From DASQDN01 sp963833675 (GTDB lineage Bacteria; Acidobacteriota; Terriglobia; Bryobacterales; Bryobacteraceae), in the NCBI GenBank assembly GCA_963833675.1, contig CAWHYW010000035.1:62001-126000 (forward strand): a DNA stretch of 64,000 nucleotides. Direction: 5' to 3'. The notes beneath the pieces are model-generated. The model was not told the DNA's origin, did no database searches, and saw only the letters and a list, made by a program, of their open reading frames with translations. The position numbers were made by a program, and so were the translations under genes. Of this stretch, positions 1-9,864 are shown piece by piece; position 1 is the first letter of the stretch; every line of letters begins with the position of its first letter.

Positions 1-1
1 C

Positions 2-109
2 TACAGCCTGGTTCTGAGGAAACGTGGGGATGGCCCCCGCGCGGACGTCGAGTTGCAAGAGGCCTATCGTTTAGCTCCTCAATTGAGAACTGCATCGGCC
101 CCACCTTAG
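2..109 (+). CDS. C-terminal end of a TPR-like protein (5' part outside window)
   Basis: The frame starting at base 2 is open from the window edge to a TAG at 107-109 and gives 35 residues. The fragment contains a KRGDGPRADVELQEAYRLAP stretch, which resembles the second helix of a tetratricopeptide repeat followed by a short tail. It is too short for a firm family call. The M20 peptidase gene starts 19 bases downstream on the same strand, so the two may share a transcript. The alternative is that the similarity to TPR is chance and this is only an open frame. Confidence 0.35.
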   Translation, partial: YSLVLRKRGDGPRADVELQEAYRLAPQLRTASAPP

Positions 110-128
110 CGCACGTTAACCTAAGCTC

Positions 129-1487
129 ATGGACGTTTCTCTCCAGGAGCCGTACCTCGAACAGCTGAAAAGCTTCCTGCGCATCCCCAGCATAAGCACA
201 GATCCATCGCATAAAGGTGATGTCCAAAGGGCGGCTGAATTCGTCGCCGGGCAGTTGCGCGATGCCGGAATGCGCAATGTAGGCCTCATTGAGAAGCAAG
301 GCCGGCATCCATTGGTTTACGGAGATTGGCTGGATGCGACAGGCCGGCCAACGCTCCTGCTGTACGGCCATTATGACGTCCAGCCTCCGGATCCGCTTGA
401 CGAATGGAAATCGCCTCCATTCGAGCCGGAAGTGCGTGGCGAAAACATCTACGCCAGGGGAGCAGCCGATGACAAAGGTCTGACGCTGATCCTGATCAAA
501 GCCGTCGAGCGCCTGATGAAGCGGGATGGCAAACTTCCCGTAAACGTGCGGTTTCTGATCGAAGGCGAAGAGGAAGTCGGCGGCGAGCATATCGAGCAAT
601 TTGTCCAGAGTCAAGATCCGCGGCTGAAGGCGGACGCGGCCCTGATTTGCGACACGGAGATGTTTGCCCCGGAGCTTCCGACGATCTGCGTTGGACTGCG
701 AGGAATCGTCTACGGCGAATTGTACGTGCAAGGCGCGGAGGCTGATCTTCATTCCGGGATGTATGGTGGCGCCGCGCCGAACCCGATTCAGGCGATCGCA
801 GAGATTCTGACTGCGCTTTGAAGGACCGTGATGGCCACATCCGCATTCCCGGCTTTTACGATCGAGTGCGAGCCTCCAAGCGAAACGGAGATGGATGCGT
901 GGCAGCGCCTCCCGTTTGATCCGGAGCAGTATCCGCGCCGCACGAAATGAAAGTTCCGGCGGTGACCGGCGAGCCGGAGGTCGCCGTCCTGGAGCGTATC
1001 TGGGCGCGGCCGACACTGGAAGTGCACGGAATCCGTGGCGGATTCACAGGAGAAGGAGCGAAGACAGTGATTCCCGCCCGAGCGGTGGCCAAGAGTCAGT
1101 ATGCGGCTGGTTCCGGACATGCAGCCGGAAGAGGCATCCCAACAATTAGGCGCAGCGATTGCGGCGGCTTGTCCGAAGGGGATGACCGCGCAGTGGAAGA
1201 CCAATCCATGCGGCTCCGCCGTCTATGACAGATCCCAACAATTTCTTTATACAAACGTGCGCGGACGCCATGACGGAGATTTTCGGCGCAAAGACGGTTT
1301 ACGTGCGATCGGGCGGATCGATTCCGATCGTTGGGCTTTTCAATGAACATCTCGGGATTCCGAGCGTTATGATGCGGTTTCGGGCTTCCGGATGACAACC
1401 TCCACGCGCCCAACGAGAAGCTGTATCTGCCAAACTTCTATCCGGGGCATTGACGCGATGATGCGCTATCTGGAGAAGCTTGCATGA
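129..1487 (+). CDS. M20 family dipeptidase/peptidase, frameshifted
   Basis: Zinc-dependent amidohydrolase or dipeptidase of the M20 (ArgE/DapE/carnosinase-like) family. The first 230 residues are continuous and carry the metal-site motifs GHYDVQPP (His81, Asp83), GAADDKG (around Asp114) and EGEEEVGG (Glu147/148). The reading then changes frame near 820, 900-945, 1095 and 1225, yet the protein stays collinear: IRIPGFYDRVR, then a segment with EVHGIRGGFTGEGAKTVIPA, then RLVPDMQPEEA, then VRSGGSIPIVGLFNEHLGIP, ending MMRYLEKLA before TGA at 1485-1487. The joined length, about 450 residues, is normal for the family. Several single-base errors explain this better than decay, because every conserved block survives. 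The end overlaps the start of fumC. The family call is firm; the substrate is unknown. Confidence 0.85.
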
Positions 1488-2826
1488 GTCGTGCAAATAT
1501 CGCATTGAGCGGGACACAATGGGCGAAATGCGCGTTCCCGCGGAAGCGCTCTACGGTCCGCAAACTCAGCGTGCGGTCGAAAACTTTCCGATCAGCGGCC
1601 TTCGTCTTCCTCGCGCATTTATTCGCGCCCTCGGCTTGATAAAAGCGTGCGCGGCAAATGTGAACTGGCCGTCCGGCGGTGGAGAAGGCCGCGCTCGAAG
1701 TCGCCGACGGCAAGTACGATACCGAGTTCGTCGTAGACGTGTTCCAAACGGGAAGCGGCACTTCGACGAACATGAACGCGAACGAAGTCATCGGGCATCT
1801 TGCCAGCGCGCATCCGAACGATCACGTCAACCAGGGGCAATCGAGCAATGACGTGATTCCCACGGCGATTGCACGTTTCCGCTGCGCAATCGGTCAAGAG
1901 ATCGCTACTCCCTGCGATGCGATCTTTGCAGGCGGCGCTCGAAAGAAAGGCCCGCGAGTTTCACGACGTAATCAAGATCGGTCGTACCCATCTGCAGGAT
2001 GCGGTGCCGATGCGGCTGGGGCAGGAGTTCAGCGGTTATGCTGCGCAAGTCCGATCCTCCATCGAGCGAATCGAGGCTGCGATGCCCGGCCTCTATGAAC
2101 TGGCCCTTGGCGGAACGGCGGTAGGCACCGGCCTGAATGCGCAACCCGGATTCGCGCAAGCGACTATCCGGCTGCTGAGCGAGCGAACCGGCTTGCCGTT
2201 TCGCGAGGCCCGAAACCACTTCGAAGCGCAGGCATCCAAAGATGCGGTTGTATTCCTGAGTGGCGCGCTGCGCAACTACGCTGTCAGCCTGACGAAGATC
2301 GCGAACGATATTCGATGGCTCGGTTCGGGACCGCGCTGCGGTCTCGGAGAGCTGAAAGTGCCTGAGACGCAGCCGGGTTCGAGCATTATGCCGGGAAAAG
2401 TAAACCCGGTGATTGCGGAGAGCGTCGTTATGGTATGTGCTCAGGTTATGGGCTATGACGCGACGATCGCGTGGTGCGGCGCGGCGGGAAATTTTGAGCT
2501 GAATGTGATGATGCCGGTGATGGCTTACGATGTGCTCCACTCGATCGAACTGCTTTCGGCAGTCTCGCGTAATTTCGAAACTCGCATGATCGCGGGTTTG
2601 GAGGCTGATGCCGAACGCGCCTCCTCACTGGTTGAGAAATCGCTTGCGATGGTTACCGTGCTTGCGCCTGAGATCGGATATGAGAAGGCGGCGGCGATCT
2701 CGAAAGAAGCGTACAAGAGCGGGACGAACAGTGCGTGAAGTCGCCAGGGAAAAGAGCGGCATTCCGGAGAGTCATCTGAACGAGCTGTTAAATCCTGAGT
2801 CGCAAGCCGGAGGGGCTGCCGAATGA
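1484..2826 (+). CDS. fumC: Class II fumarate hydratase, frameshifted
   Basis: Reversible hydration of fumarate to L-malate in the TCA cycle, as a cytosolic homotetramer. The N-terminal block YRIERDTMGEMRVPAEALYG begins at 1498, and QTQRAVENFPISG follows. The frame changes near 1670-1680 (KYDTEFVVDVFQTGSGTSTNMNAN), near 1870 (KIGRTHLQDAVPMRLGQEF) and near 2735 (last about 30 residues). The superfamily signature GSSIMPGKVNP is present near 2390. The ATG at 1484 overlaps the M20 stop but needs one restored base to enter the fumarase frame; an in-frame TTG lies at 1480. The stop TGA overlaps the ATG of the AAA ATPase gene (ATGA at 2823). The joined length of about 447-450 residues is close to the usual 460. 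Identity is certain; the breaks are probably sequence errors because the gene is housekeeping. Confidence 0.92.
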
Positions 2827-3647
2827 ACATTGTCCAGATCGATGGAGTCGCGCTGCACCTTGCGCATCCGGACGAACTTACTGTTCGCTGGGTAGGTCAG
2901 GACGAAGTGATGCGGCAACTGCTGGCCGCCTGGATGGTTGTGGATTCGGACGACGTTCCGATGAATCCACGTCTTCTCGGCAAACCCGGGGTCGGGAAGA
3001 CGACCCTGGCATATGCCGCGGGAAAGCGACTCGGCGCGGATGTCTACATCCTTCAGGCCACAGTGGACACTCGCCCTGAGGACTTGCTGGTGACGCCGGT
3101 GATCGAGCGGGAAGGGCAGCTACGTTATGTCGCCTCGCCGCTGGTGACGGCGATGATTCGCGGCGGGGTGGCCATTCTCGACGAAGGGAATCGCATGAGT
3201 GAGAAGAGCTGGGCGAGTCTGGCTCCTCTGCTTGACACACGCCGTTATGTGGAGTCCATCGTCGCGGGCATCAAGATTAAGGCCGATCCGAAGTTCCGGT
3301 TGGTAGCAACGATGAACGATGACGCCTCCACCTTTGACCTCCCCGAGTACATTCATTCCCGACTGCAACCGCAAATCGTCCTCGATTTCCCCGAGCGGGA
3401 TGAGGAGCTTCGCATACTTGAAGAAAATCTGCCTTTTGCGGAAGACAGCATTCTGCAGTACGTGACCGATTTTCTTCAACTGGCGCATGGGGCAGATGAG
3501 CGGTACACCGTCCGGGATGGCATCAATCTAGCCCGGTTCGCTTCGAAGCTGATTGCAACCGGCGACTGGTCACAATCCGAGGCCTTGCGTGACGCGGTTG
3601 AGCAAGTCCTGGGAGAGGAGGCCGTCCGCTACACGCGAGCCCTGTGA
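2823..3647 (+). CDS. MoxR/AAA_5-type AAA+ ATPase, 274 aa
   Basis: An AAA+ ATPase of the MoxR/dynein-related type. Visible motifs are Walker A GKPGVGKT (residues 53-60), Walker B VAILDE (116-121), a sensor-1-like LVATMND (160-166) and a possible arginine finger in SRL near 180. Such proteins usually act as ATP-driven chaperones for metal insertion or complex assembly, normally with a VWA-domain partner encoded next door. Here the next gene starts inside this stop codon (GTGA, 3644-3647), so the 593-residue product is the likely partner. The start ATG overlaps the fumC stop. At 274 residues it is a compact single-domain member without an extra C-terminal domain. The ATPase call is certain; the biological role is unknown. 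Confidence 0.9.
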   Translation: MNIVQIDGVALHLAHPDELTVRWVGQDEVMRQLLAAWMVVDSDDVPMNPRLLGKPGVGKTTLAYAAGKRLGADVYILQATVDTRPEDLLVTPVIEREGQLRYVASPLVTAMIRGGVAILDEGNRMSEKSWASLAPLLDTRRYVESIVAGIKIKADPKFRLVATMNDDASTFDLPEYIHSRLQPQIVLDFPERDEELRILEENLPFAEDSILQYVTDFLQLAHGADERYTVRDGINLARFASKLIATGDWSQSEALRDAVEQVLGEEAVRYTRAL

Positions 3648-5425
3648 CGAATCTTGAATACCTTCCGGTGCTAGCGGGCCGCCTGGAGTTTGCGGCGGCG
3701 ATCCGTCACGCGCTACTGCGTTCACACCCGGAGGTGGTCGCTGTCGAGCTGCCGATGTCCCTTGAACGGGTTTATCTGCAGGCAGTCGATCGCCTGCCCG
3801 AGATAAGCGTGATCCTTTACGAAGGAGAGACCGAAGATCAACTGATCTATGTTCCGGTCGAGCCGTCCGATCCCTTCACCGAAGCTGTCCGGACTGCTCG
3901 TGAACTGGGAGCAGAACTCGTATTCATCGAACCCGATCTATCTCCCAAGCCGCACCTGACTGACTTCGCTCCGGATCCATATGCTGTCAGATCGATCGGC
4001 TATGAACGCTATGTAAAGGAATATAGAAAGAATCGGGTTACGCTTGATCCGCGAATTGCGGCGCACGCTAAGGCGCTGGCATGGCGCTTACAAGGCGCGG
4101 ATCCGGACCGCCGGACAGCGGTTATTCTATCCCTCAATCTCTACGACGCGGTTCTGGATGCCATGCAGGTACCGCAAGAGGATCCGGATCTCGGGCGTGC
4201 GCGACGCGATATCAACTTGATCAATCCTCATCCGGATTGTCTGGCCGAGATCCTCGTCGAATATCCATATCTGCAAAGCAGGTACGAAGAGTACCGCATG
4301 CTGCTCGACGAAGCCGACACGATCGACCGGCCTCGTGTGCAGATGGAAGTCTTCCGGCACGCTGACAAAACTTACAAACAAAACACTGGCGAGGAAACGA
4401 AACATTGGCAGCGGATCCAACTCGCCAAGTACACACGAAATCTCTCAATGATCGAAGGACGACTGACGGCCGGAGTATTCGACTTGTCGGTTGCGGCGCG
4501 CGGGATCGTCGACGACAACTACGGATGGGAAGTGTGGGAATCGGCGAACCGCTATCCCGCGCAGCGTTCAGAGTCGGATTTAGAGACATTGAACCTGTCG
4601 GCCGAAGAAGTGTATTTCAACGCGAAGCGCATGCGTCTCCGCCGGCGCTTGCCGCGATACAAACAGCAACTCCGTCCCAGCGCGCTCAGGAAGCGCAAGA
4701 AAGAGAAATATCCGGGAGAGTGGGCGGAACAGGTCGATGGCGCTTCAATCTGCTCTTATCCGCCCGAGGATCTTGTAATCGAAAACTATGGTCGGTTTCT
4801 GAAACAGAAAGCGAAAAGCATTCTGTCGGAGGAACGCGAGCGCGTGGAGCCATTCACAACCTCATTGCTGGACGGCATCGACATTCGCGAAACAATTCGA
4901 AACTGGCATGAGCGAAAGATCTACGTGCGCCACCGGGAGCGTATCAGCGGAGACGTCGGCTCTGTCGTTGTGATCTTCGACGAGAGCAATGACGACCGGT
5001 ACGACTACACAACCACGTGGCTCGGAGAGCACCAGAACGAGTCGGACATGGCCTACTATTCGACCTTTCCGTTCGATCACCTGGTTGGGCCGGGCATCGG
5101 GCGCGCGGAGTACGGCGGATTCTTAATGACACTCCCACCCCGGCGTATGTTCGACGTCTGGTCAGATCCAGATTACGATCTTGCGGAAACAAAGGCCGAG
5201 CGCCTCTTGATGGCTGGTCTGGATTATTCCCTGGGAAAGATCGTCGTCTATGCTGCATCCAAGCCGCCGCGCAGTGTCTTTCGCAGCATCGCCGATCGGA
5301 TGGGACACAAGATTCTCTACGTCCCGCTCGGTCAACTGTCACCGACTAAGTTGAAGAAGATTCGTGTGGTTCACGTTCTGGATAGTCACGCCCGCCGTCT
5401 CGACGCGAAAGACTATATCTGGTAA
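3644..5425 (+). CDS. Uncharacterised 593-aa protein coupled to AAA+ ATPase
   Basis: I do not recognise this protein with certainty. It begins GTG at 3644 inside the AAA ATPase stop, so the two are very probably translationally coupled. The N-terminus (LRSHPEVVAVELPMSLERVY, about residues 24-43) resembles the start of TraB/ChaN-like or DUF5682-type proteins, where a strand ends in a VxVE motif; DUF5682 proteins also occur beside MoxR-like ATPases. The middle (about 210-400) is charged and probably helical, with many Arg/Lys. The C-terminal 170 residues contain SVVVIFDESNDD and VGPGIGRAEYGGFL, an alpha/beta-looking domain. The Asp-Glu-Ser stretch recalls, but does not match, a VWA metal site. 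There is no signal peptide or membrane segment. The last 80 bp overlap the end of the opposite-strand cobA/hemD gene. Confidence 0.85.
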   Translation: MTNLEYLPVLAGRLEFAAAIRHALLRSHPEVVAVELPMSLERVYLQAVDRLPEISVILYEGETEDQLIYVPVEPSDPFTEAVRTARELGAELVFIEPDLSPKPHLTDFAPDPYAVRSIGYERYVKEYRKNRVTLDPRIAAHAKALAWRLQGADPDRRTAVILSLNLYDAVLDAMQVPQEDPDLGRARRDINLINPHPDCLAEILVEYPYLQSRYEEYRMLLDEADTIDRPRVQMEVFRHADKTYKQNTGEETKHWQRIQLAKYTRNLSMIEGRLTAGVFDLSVAARGIVDDNYGWEVWESANRYPAQRSESDLETLNLSAEEVYFNAKRMRLRRRLPRYKQQLRPSALRKRKKEKYPGEWAEQVDGASICSYPPEDLVIENYGRFLKQKAKSILSEERERVEPFTTSLLDGIDIRETIRNWHERKIYVRHRERISGDVGSVVVIFDESNDDRYDYTTTWLGEHQNESDMAYYSTFPFDHLVGPGIGRAEYGGFLMTLPPRRMFDVWSDPDYDLAETKAERLLMAGLDYSLGKIVVYAASKPPRSVFRSIADRMGHKILYVPLGQLSPTKLKKIRVVHVLDSHARRLDAKDYIW

Positions 5426-6866
5426 TCGCTTCAACAAGACCTTCTACTGTTGAGGGAACGGCTTCCACATCAACGTTCAGCCCGTGCTTGCGTATGAACT
5501 CCGAAGTTGCAGGCCCGATGCTCGCGATCCGGACGCCTGCGAGTGACTCGCGGCCGGCGAGAGCGAGCCAGTTCTTCACGGTCGATCCACTGGTGAACGT
5601 GATCCAGGTAGGCTTCGATCGCAAGCTGCCGATCCGCTCGGCTGCGTCTGCCGGCATGACGTTTCTATAAGCGTCGACCACATCCACAGTCGCGCCCATC
5701 GCAGTAAGTTGATCGGGGATAACTTCTCGGGCTTCCGCAGCGCGCGGCAATAGCACGCGAGCGCAGCTCATGTCATAGGGTCGGAACGCCGCGGCGACTC
5801 CCTCACTGTGGTGGTCGGATGGAATCAGGTCGGGAATGATCGGTTCAAGTGACTTGGCTGTTGCCGGTCCGATGCAGCAGATGCGCCCACGCACGGCTCG
5901 CCAATCTCGATCGCACGCCCTTAGCCGCTTTAAGAAGTAGTCAACTGAGTTTGCGCTGGTAAAGACGATCCAATCGTACGTCTCGAGCTTGTTGATGGCC
6001 GCGTCCAGGGCAGAGTAGTCTTCAAGCGGCGCCATCTCGATCACCGGAAGCTCAATTACATCTGCTCCGAGTTGATGGAGACTCTGCCACATCTCTGCCG
6101 ACTGCGCTCTGGCTCGCGTGATCACGATCCGGTCGCCGAAGAGCGGCAGATGCTCAAACCAGTCGAGCTTGGGTCGAAGGCCGACGACATCGCCGATGAT
6201 AATCGTCGCAGGTGGCGCTAGACGTTCGATCAACTTCGGTAACTCGGCCAGCGTACCTGAGATCGTTTGCTGGTCTGGCCGAGTACCCCATCGAACTGCC
6301 ATCGCTGGAGTATTCGGATTACGCCCCGCGGAAAGAATGCGTTCGATAATCTCGGTGGCGTGATGCACGCCCATGAAGATGACAAGCGTCTCCGAGACTC
6401 CGGTCTTCGTCCAATCGATCTGGTCGACATTGTGGCCGGTCACGAACGTAACAACCGAAGTGTGCTCGCGATGCGTGAGAGGGACTCCGGTATAAGCCGC
6501 GATGCCCAGCGGCGCCGTCACGCCGGGCACGACCTCATACTTCAGACCTGCTTCCGCGAGCGCTTCGACTTCTTCTCCGCCGCGACCGAAGATAAACGGG
6601 TCGCCGCCCTTCAGCCTCACGACGACCTTCCCTTCGAGAGCTTTCGCGATCATCATGTCGGTGATCTCAGTCTGCGTATAGGCGTGATCTCCGCGTTTTT
6701 TGCCGACGTAGATGCGCTCGGCTGAAGGCCGCGAGAAGCCAAGTAGAGCGGGAGCGGCGAGATGGTCGTATAAAACGACATCAGCAGACTCCAGGCATCG
6801 ACGCCCTTTCAGTGTGATCAGCTCAGGATCTCCCGGCCCGGCGCCGACAAGAAAGACTTTGCTCAT
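5346..6866 (-). CDS. cobA: Uroporphyrinogen-III C-methyltransferase / uroporphyrinogen-III synthase fusion (CobA-HemD)
   Basis: A two-domain tetrapyrrole enzyme of 506 residues. Residues 1 to about 245 are a SAM-dependent uroporphyrinogen III methyltransferase with GAGPGDPELIT (8-18) and RLKGGDPFIFGRGGEE (84-99), making precorrin-2 for sirohaem or cobalamin. Residues from about 250 to 490 are a HemD-type uroporphyrinogen-III synthase (GDRIVITRAR, then WIVFTSANSVDYF, then WITFTSGSTVKNW), which cyclises hydroxymethylbilane. The fusion order is common in Acidobacteria and Firmicutes. Its ATG overlaps the hemC stop (ATGA at 6863-6866), so it is the last gene of the haem operon. The C-terminal tail overlaps the end of the convergent 593-aa gene by 80 bp. 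No frame break is seen. Confidence 0.95.
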   Translation of the reverse strand: MSKVFLVGAGPGDPELITLKGRRCLESADVVLYDHLAAPALLGFSRPSAERIYVGKKRGDHAYTQTEITDMMIAKALEGKVVVRLKGGDPFIFGRGGEEVEALAEAGLKYEVVPGVTAPLGIAAYTGVPLTHREHTSVVTFVTGHNVDQIDWTKTGVSETLVIFMGVHHATEIIERILSAGRNPNTPAMAVRWGTRPDQQTISGTLAELPKLIERLAPPATIIIGDVVGLRPKLDWFEHLPLFGDRIVITRARAQSAEMWQSLHQLGADVIELPVIEMAPLEDYSALDAAINKLETYDWIVFTSANSVDYFLKRLRACDRDWRAVRGRICCIGPATAKSLEPIIPDLIPSDHHSEGVAAAFRPYDMSCARVLLPRAAEAREVIPDQLTAMGATVDVVDAYRNVMPADAAERIGSLRSKPTWITFTSGSTVKNWLALAGRESLAGVRIASIGPATSEFIRKHGLNVDVEAVPSTVEGLVEAITRYSLSRRDGGRDYPEREPHESSST

Positions 6867-7744
6867 CCCAGAATTTCGCGCGCGCCCTTATTGAGCAGTT
6901 CCTGCCCGACGTTCTCGCCTATCTTGACTGCATCGAGTCCGATCGCTTCGCTCTTCACGACACGCTTACCGTCCGGGCTGATCACGATTGCGCGCAAATG
7001 CAGAACAGCTTCGTTGTTTGTGGCGTGCGCGCCAATCGGCACCTGACAACCCCCGCCCAGCACGGCGAGTACTGCGCGTTCGGCAGTGATGCAGTTATGT
7101 GTCGGGACGTGATCCAGTTTGGAGCAAGCCTCCATAGCGGGGCCGTTATCAGCCCGTGTCTCGATTGCAAGCGAGCCCTGACCAACAGCCGGGCACATCA
7201 GATCGACCGGAAGGAACTCGGCAATTCTGCTCGACCAACCCAGACGATTCAGTCCTGCCGCCGCAAGGACAATCGCATCGTATTGACCTTCATCGAGCTT
7301 GCGCAGCCTGGTATCGACATTGCCGCGAATCCCTTCGACCGTAAGATCCGGACGCGCAGCTTGAATTTGGGCGATCCGTCGAAGAGATCCCGTTCCTACC
7401 CGGCTCCCGGCGGGCAAATCGGAAAGTGTGCGGCCAACCATCACATCGCGAGCGTCCTCACGCTCTGGGGTCGCAGTAATTTGCAAGCCGGCCGGTAACG
7501 CCGTTGGCATGTCCTTCAAACTATGAACTGCAAGATCTATAGCGCCTTCGAGAAGCGCGTCTTCGATCTCCTTCGTAAAGAGACCTTTGTTGCCGATTTC
7601 CTTAAGCGGTCCACTCTGGAATCGATCACCGGCAGTCGTTATGATCTCGATGCGGCATTCGTGCCCAAGGGCTTCGAGCAGGCCCTTGACATGATTTGCC
7701 TGCCAGAGCGCGAGCTTTGATCCGCGAGATCCGATGACGAGCAA
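6863..7744 (-). CDS. hemC: Hydroxymethylbilane synthase (porphobilinogen deaminase)
   Basis: Polymerises four porphobilinogen units to hydroxymethylbilane in the cytosol, feeding the HemD domain encoded next. The 293-residue product starts LVIGSRGSKLALWQAN and carries DLAVHSLKDMP (70-80), VGTGSLRR (116-123), IRGNVDTRL (139-147) and the dipyrromethane-cofactor cysteine in GGGCQVPIGA (Cys233). The length is slightly short of the usual 305-315, with a trimmed C-terminal domain. It sits 3 bases after hemA and overlaps cobA/hemD by 4 bases, the classic hemA-hemC-hemD order. The start at 7744 fits both the family alignment and the spacing. The reading frame is intact. Confidence 0.97.
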   Translation of the reverse strand: MLVIGSRGSKLALWQANHVKGLLEALGHECRIEIITTAGDRFQSGPLKEIGNKGLFTKEIEDALLEGAIDLAVHSLKDMPTALPAGLQITATPEREDARDVMVGRTLSDLPAGSRVGTGSLRRIAQIQAARPDLTVEGIRGNVDTRLRKLDEGQYDAIVLAAAGLNRLGWSSRIAEFLPVDLMCPAVGQGSLAIETRADNGPAMEACSKLDHVPTHNCITAERAVLAVLGGGCQVPIGAHATNNEAVLHLRAIVISPDGKRVVKSEAIGLDAVKIGENVGQELLNKGAREILG

Positions 7745-7747
7745 GGA

Positions 7748-9012
7748 CTAGCCCTCCAGCCGAAAAATATTCCGGATTGCTTCGAGCACTTCCGCACTGT
7801 TGTCTGCGCCGGCCTGCTTGCGCAATTGCGATATCGGGCCATGCGCTATTTTGTTGACGATGCCACGAGTGAGCGCCTCGATAGCCTGTTCCTGTTGCGG
7901 TGTGAGTGTTCCCAGTTTCCCCTTCACACGATCAATCTCGGATTGTCTGATTTGCTCCAAGTGTTCCTGCAGACTGACGATAACCGGACCCACCTGACGA
8001 GAGCGCATCCATGACTCGAGACGCTCGACTTCTTCCGCAACGATCTTGTCCGCTTCAGCCGCCTGATCCATGCGGCCTTTCAGATTCTCATCGACAACTC
8101 GCTGCAGATCGTCGATATCGTACAGGAAGATGTTGTCGAGCTCATTGACCGAAGGTTCGATATTGCGCGGGACGGCGATGTCGATCAAAAACATCGGCCG
8201 GTTGCGGCGCGAATCGATGATCTTCTTCATATCATCTTTGCGCAGCAGATATCCGCTGGCCCCGCTTGACGTGATAACGATGTCGACTTCTTTCAGCCGG
8301 TTTCGATACTGTTCGTAAGGAACGATGGTTCCATGCACGAGGCTCGCAAGATCCTTTGCGCGAGCTTCGGTGCGATTCGTCACAAGAATCTCCTGCACGC
8401 CCGAGCGCGACAGGTGACGCGCCGCCAACTCGGACATTTTGCCCGCGCCGACCAGCATCACCCGTTGCTGTTTCAGCGATCCGAAGATCTCTCGAGCAAG
8501 CTCCACCGCCGCATAGCTAACCGACACGGCGCTGACACCGATATCTGTCTCCGTTCGGACCCGCTTTGCGACGCCGAACGCGCGCGTGATTACCGTATCC
8601 AGAAGCCCGCTAACTGTGCCATGGTCCTTCGCCACCGAATAAGCGGACTTGAGTTGACCGAGGATCTGTGGTTCACCGACGATCATGGAGTCCAGGCTTG
8701 CTGCGACACGAAACAGGTGGCGGATGGCGTCGCGACCTTCAAAGCCATAAAGGTACTGCTGGATTCCTTGCCGGTCGAGCTTCTTGATCGAGCTGAGAAA
8801 AACCTCTACACACTCCTGTACGTCAGTAGCGTCATCAGCCGCAACCGCAACTTCCACGCGGTTACAAGTGGAAAGATCACCCCCTCCGTGAGGCCAGGTT
8901 GATTTTTCAACTGAGCGAGCGCGTGCCCTAGATCGTCAGGACCGAACGCGAGGCGTTCGCGAATCGACACCGGCGCGGTTCGGTGATTCAATCCTGTAAC
9001 CCAGAGCTTCAT
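7748..9012 (-). CDS. hemA: Glutamyl-tRNA reductase, one frameshift
   Basis: Reduces glutamyl-tRNA(Glu) to glutamate-1-semialdehyde with NADPH, the first committed step of C5 tetrapyrrole synthesis. The N-terminus MKLWVTGLNHRTAPVSIRER starts at 9012. The frame shifts by one base near 8870-8880, exactly at the catalytic block LSTCNRVEV, which is complete in the second frame, so the catalytic Cys is present. Further motifs are GEPQILGQLK and VLVGAG-like VMLVGAGKMSE (NADPH site), followed by a C-terminal helical dimerisation domain ending IRNIFRLEG. Joined length is about 421 residues, normal for the family. A missing C in a short run would restore the frame, so this looks like a sequence error. 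It is preceded directly by ccsA/hemX and followed by hemC. Confidence 0.93.
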
Positions 9013-9813
9013 TTAGTGATTCACGTAATGAGCGGCCCAGCTTGCCGCCGAGAACGCGACAATCGCGACTGCCATAAGAGCAGCTTTTCGGCCACGCCAG
9101 CCGGCGCTAATGCGGAGAATAACCATCAACAGACACAACACCCAATTAAACAACGCCACGGTAACAACCGGGTCCGAAATCCACCGGGGCCTGATTCAAC
9201 ATAGGCCCAGGTGGCGCCGTTACGACACCCACCGTCAACAGAACAAACCCAAAGCCAAGCGATTTCGATATAAGATTGTCAAGCGTTCCCAGAGGAGGTA
9301 AACGTTCCAGCAGCGCCATGGATTTCTTGCGCTTCAATTGGCGCTCCTGAATGAGGTAGAAGACTGCTGCCAGCGCCGTAAGAACCAGTGCGGCATATCC
9401 CAGCAGCACAAGGATGATATGAATCACCAGCCACGTGTTCCGGCTCGAGCTGTTGGTCCAATGCGGCGCGGCGCTTGCAGAGACGCAATCGAAGTCATCA
9501 CGAAGATCATGGGAAATAGAAATACGCCGAGACTCTCGAAGCGATAACGCCAGTAGACAAACAGAAACAGTACGGCAAGAATAAACGCGCACAGCGATAC
9601 CGAATTGTGGAAGCCCTCCGGAGGAAAATGCTGGGCTGTACGGCCGGCTTCGACCAGCGCAACCATATGCAGAACCGACCCGATGCTAAATGCTGCCAGT
9701 GCCGGACGGAAAATCGAGGAACCCTTTTGAAAAGCGACCTGGATAGTGTGGAAGAGCCCCACGGCGTACAGCGCAACCGCTGCGCGCAGCCAGAAGACAC
9801 TCATTTCCTGCAT
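9013..9813 (-). CDS. CcsA/HemX-type cytochrome c assembly membrane protein, frameshifted
   Basis: A multi-pass inner-membrane protein of the cytochrome c assembly (CcsA/CcmC/HemX) family, thought to handle haem. The N-terminal frame gives several membrane helices (AVALYAVGLFHTIQVAF; VSLCAFILAVLFLFVYW). The frame shifts near 9440-9480, continuing LVIHIILVLLGYAALVLTALAAVFYL with QERQLKRKKS. It shifts again near 9200, giving GATWAYVESGPRWISDP, which matches the family's WA...G..W..DP haem-handling region, and ends in a last helix with AAHYVNH. The stop at 9013-9015 abuts the hemA ATG at 9012. hemX beside hemA is a known arrangement. The joined length of about 266 residues is typical. Start could be 9813 or the ATG at 9804. 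Confidence 0.85.
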
Positions 9814-9864
9814 GAAATTCCAGTATATCGGATACGCTGAGGCGCAACCCGCTCGATACGGGAG

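Noticed and set aside
129..2826. True pseudogenes for the M20 peptidase and fumarase
   Set aside because: All catalytic motifs and the gene-end overlaps survive, and similar breaks affect many essential genes in the window, so indel errors are more likely than decay.
5346..5425. Mis-called end of the 593-aa gene or of cobA/hemD because of the 80-bp overlap
   Set aside because: Both frames are open and plausible to their stops; convergent overlaps occur elsewhere in the window, although 80 bp is long and a hidden indel remains possible.
9338..9547. Small plus-strand frames opposite ccsA, hemA and hemC
   Set aside because: They mirror well-supported minus-strand genes and have no start signals or family resemblance.
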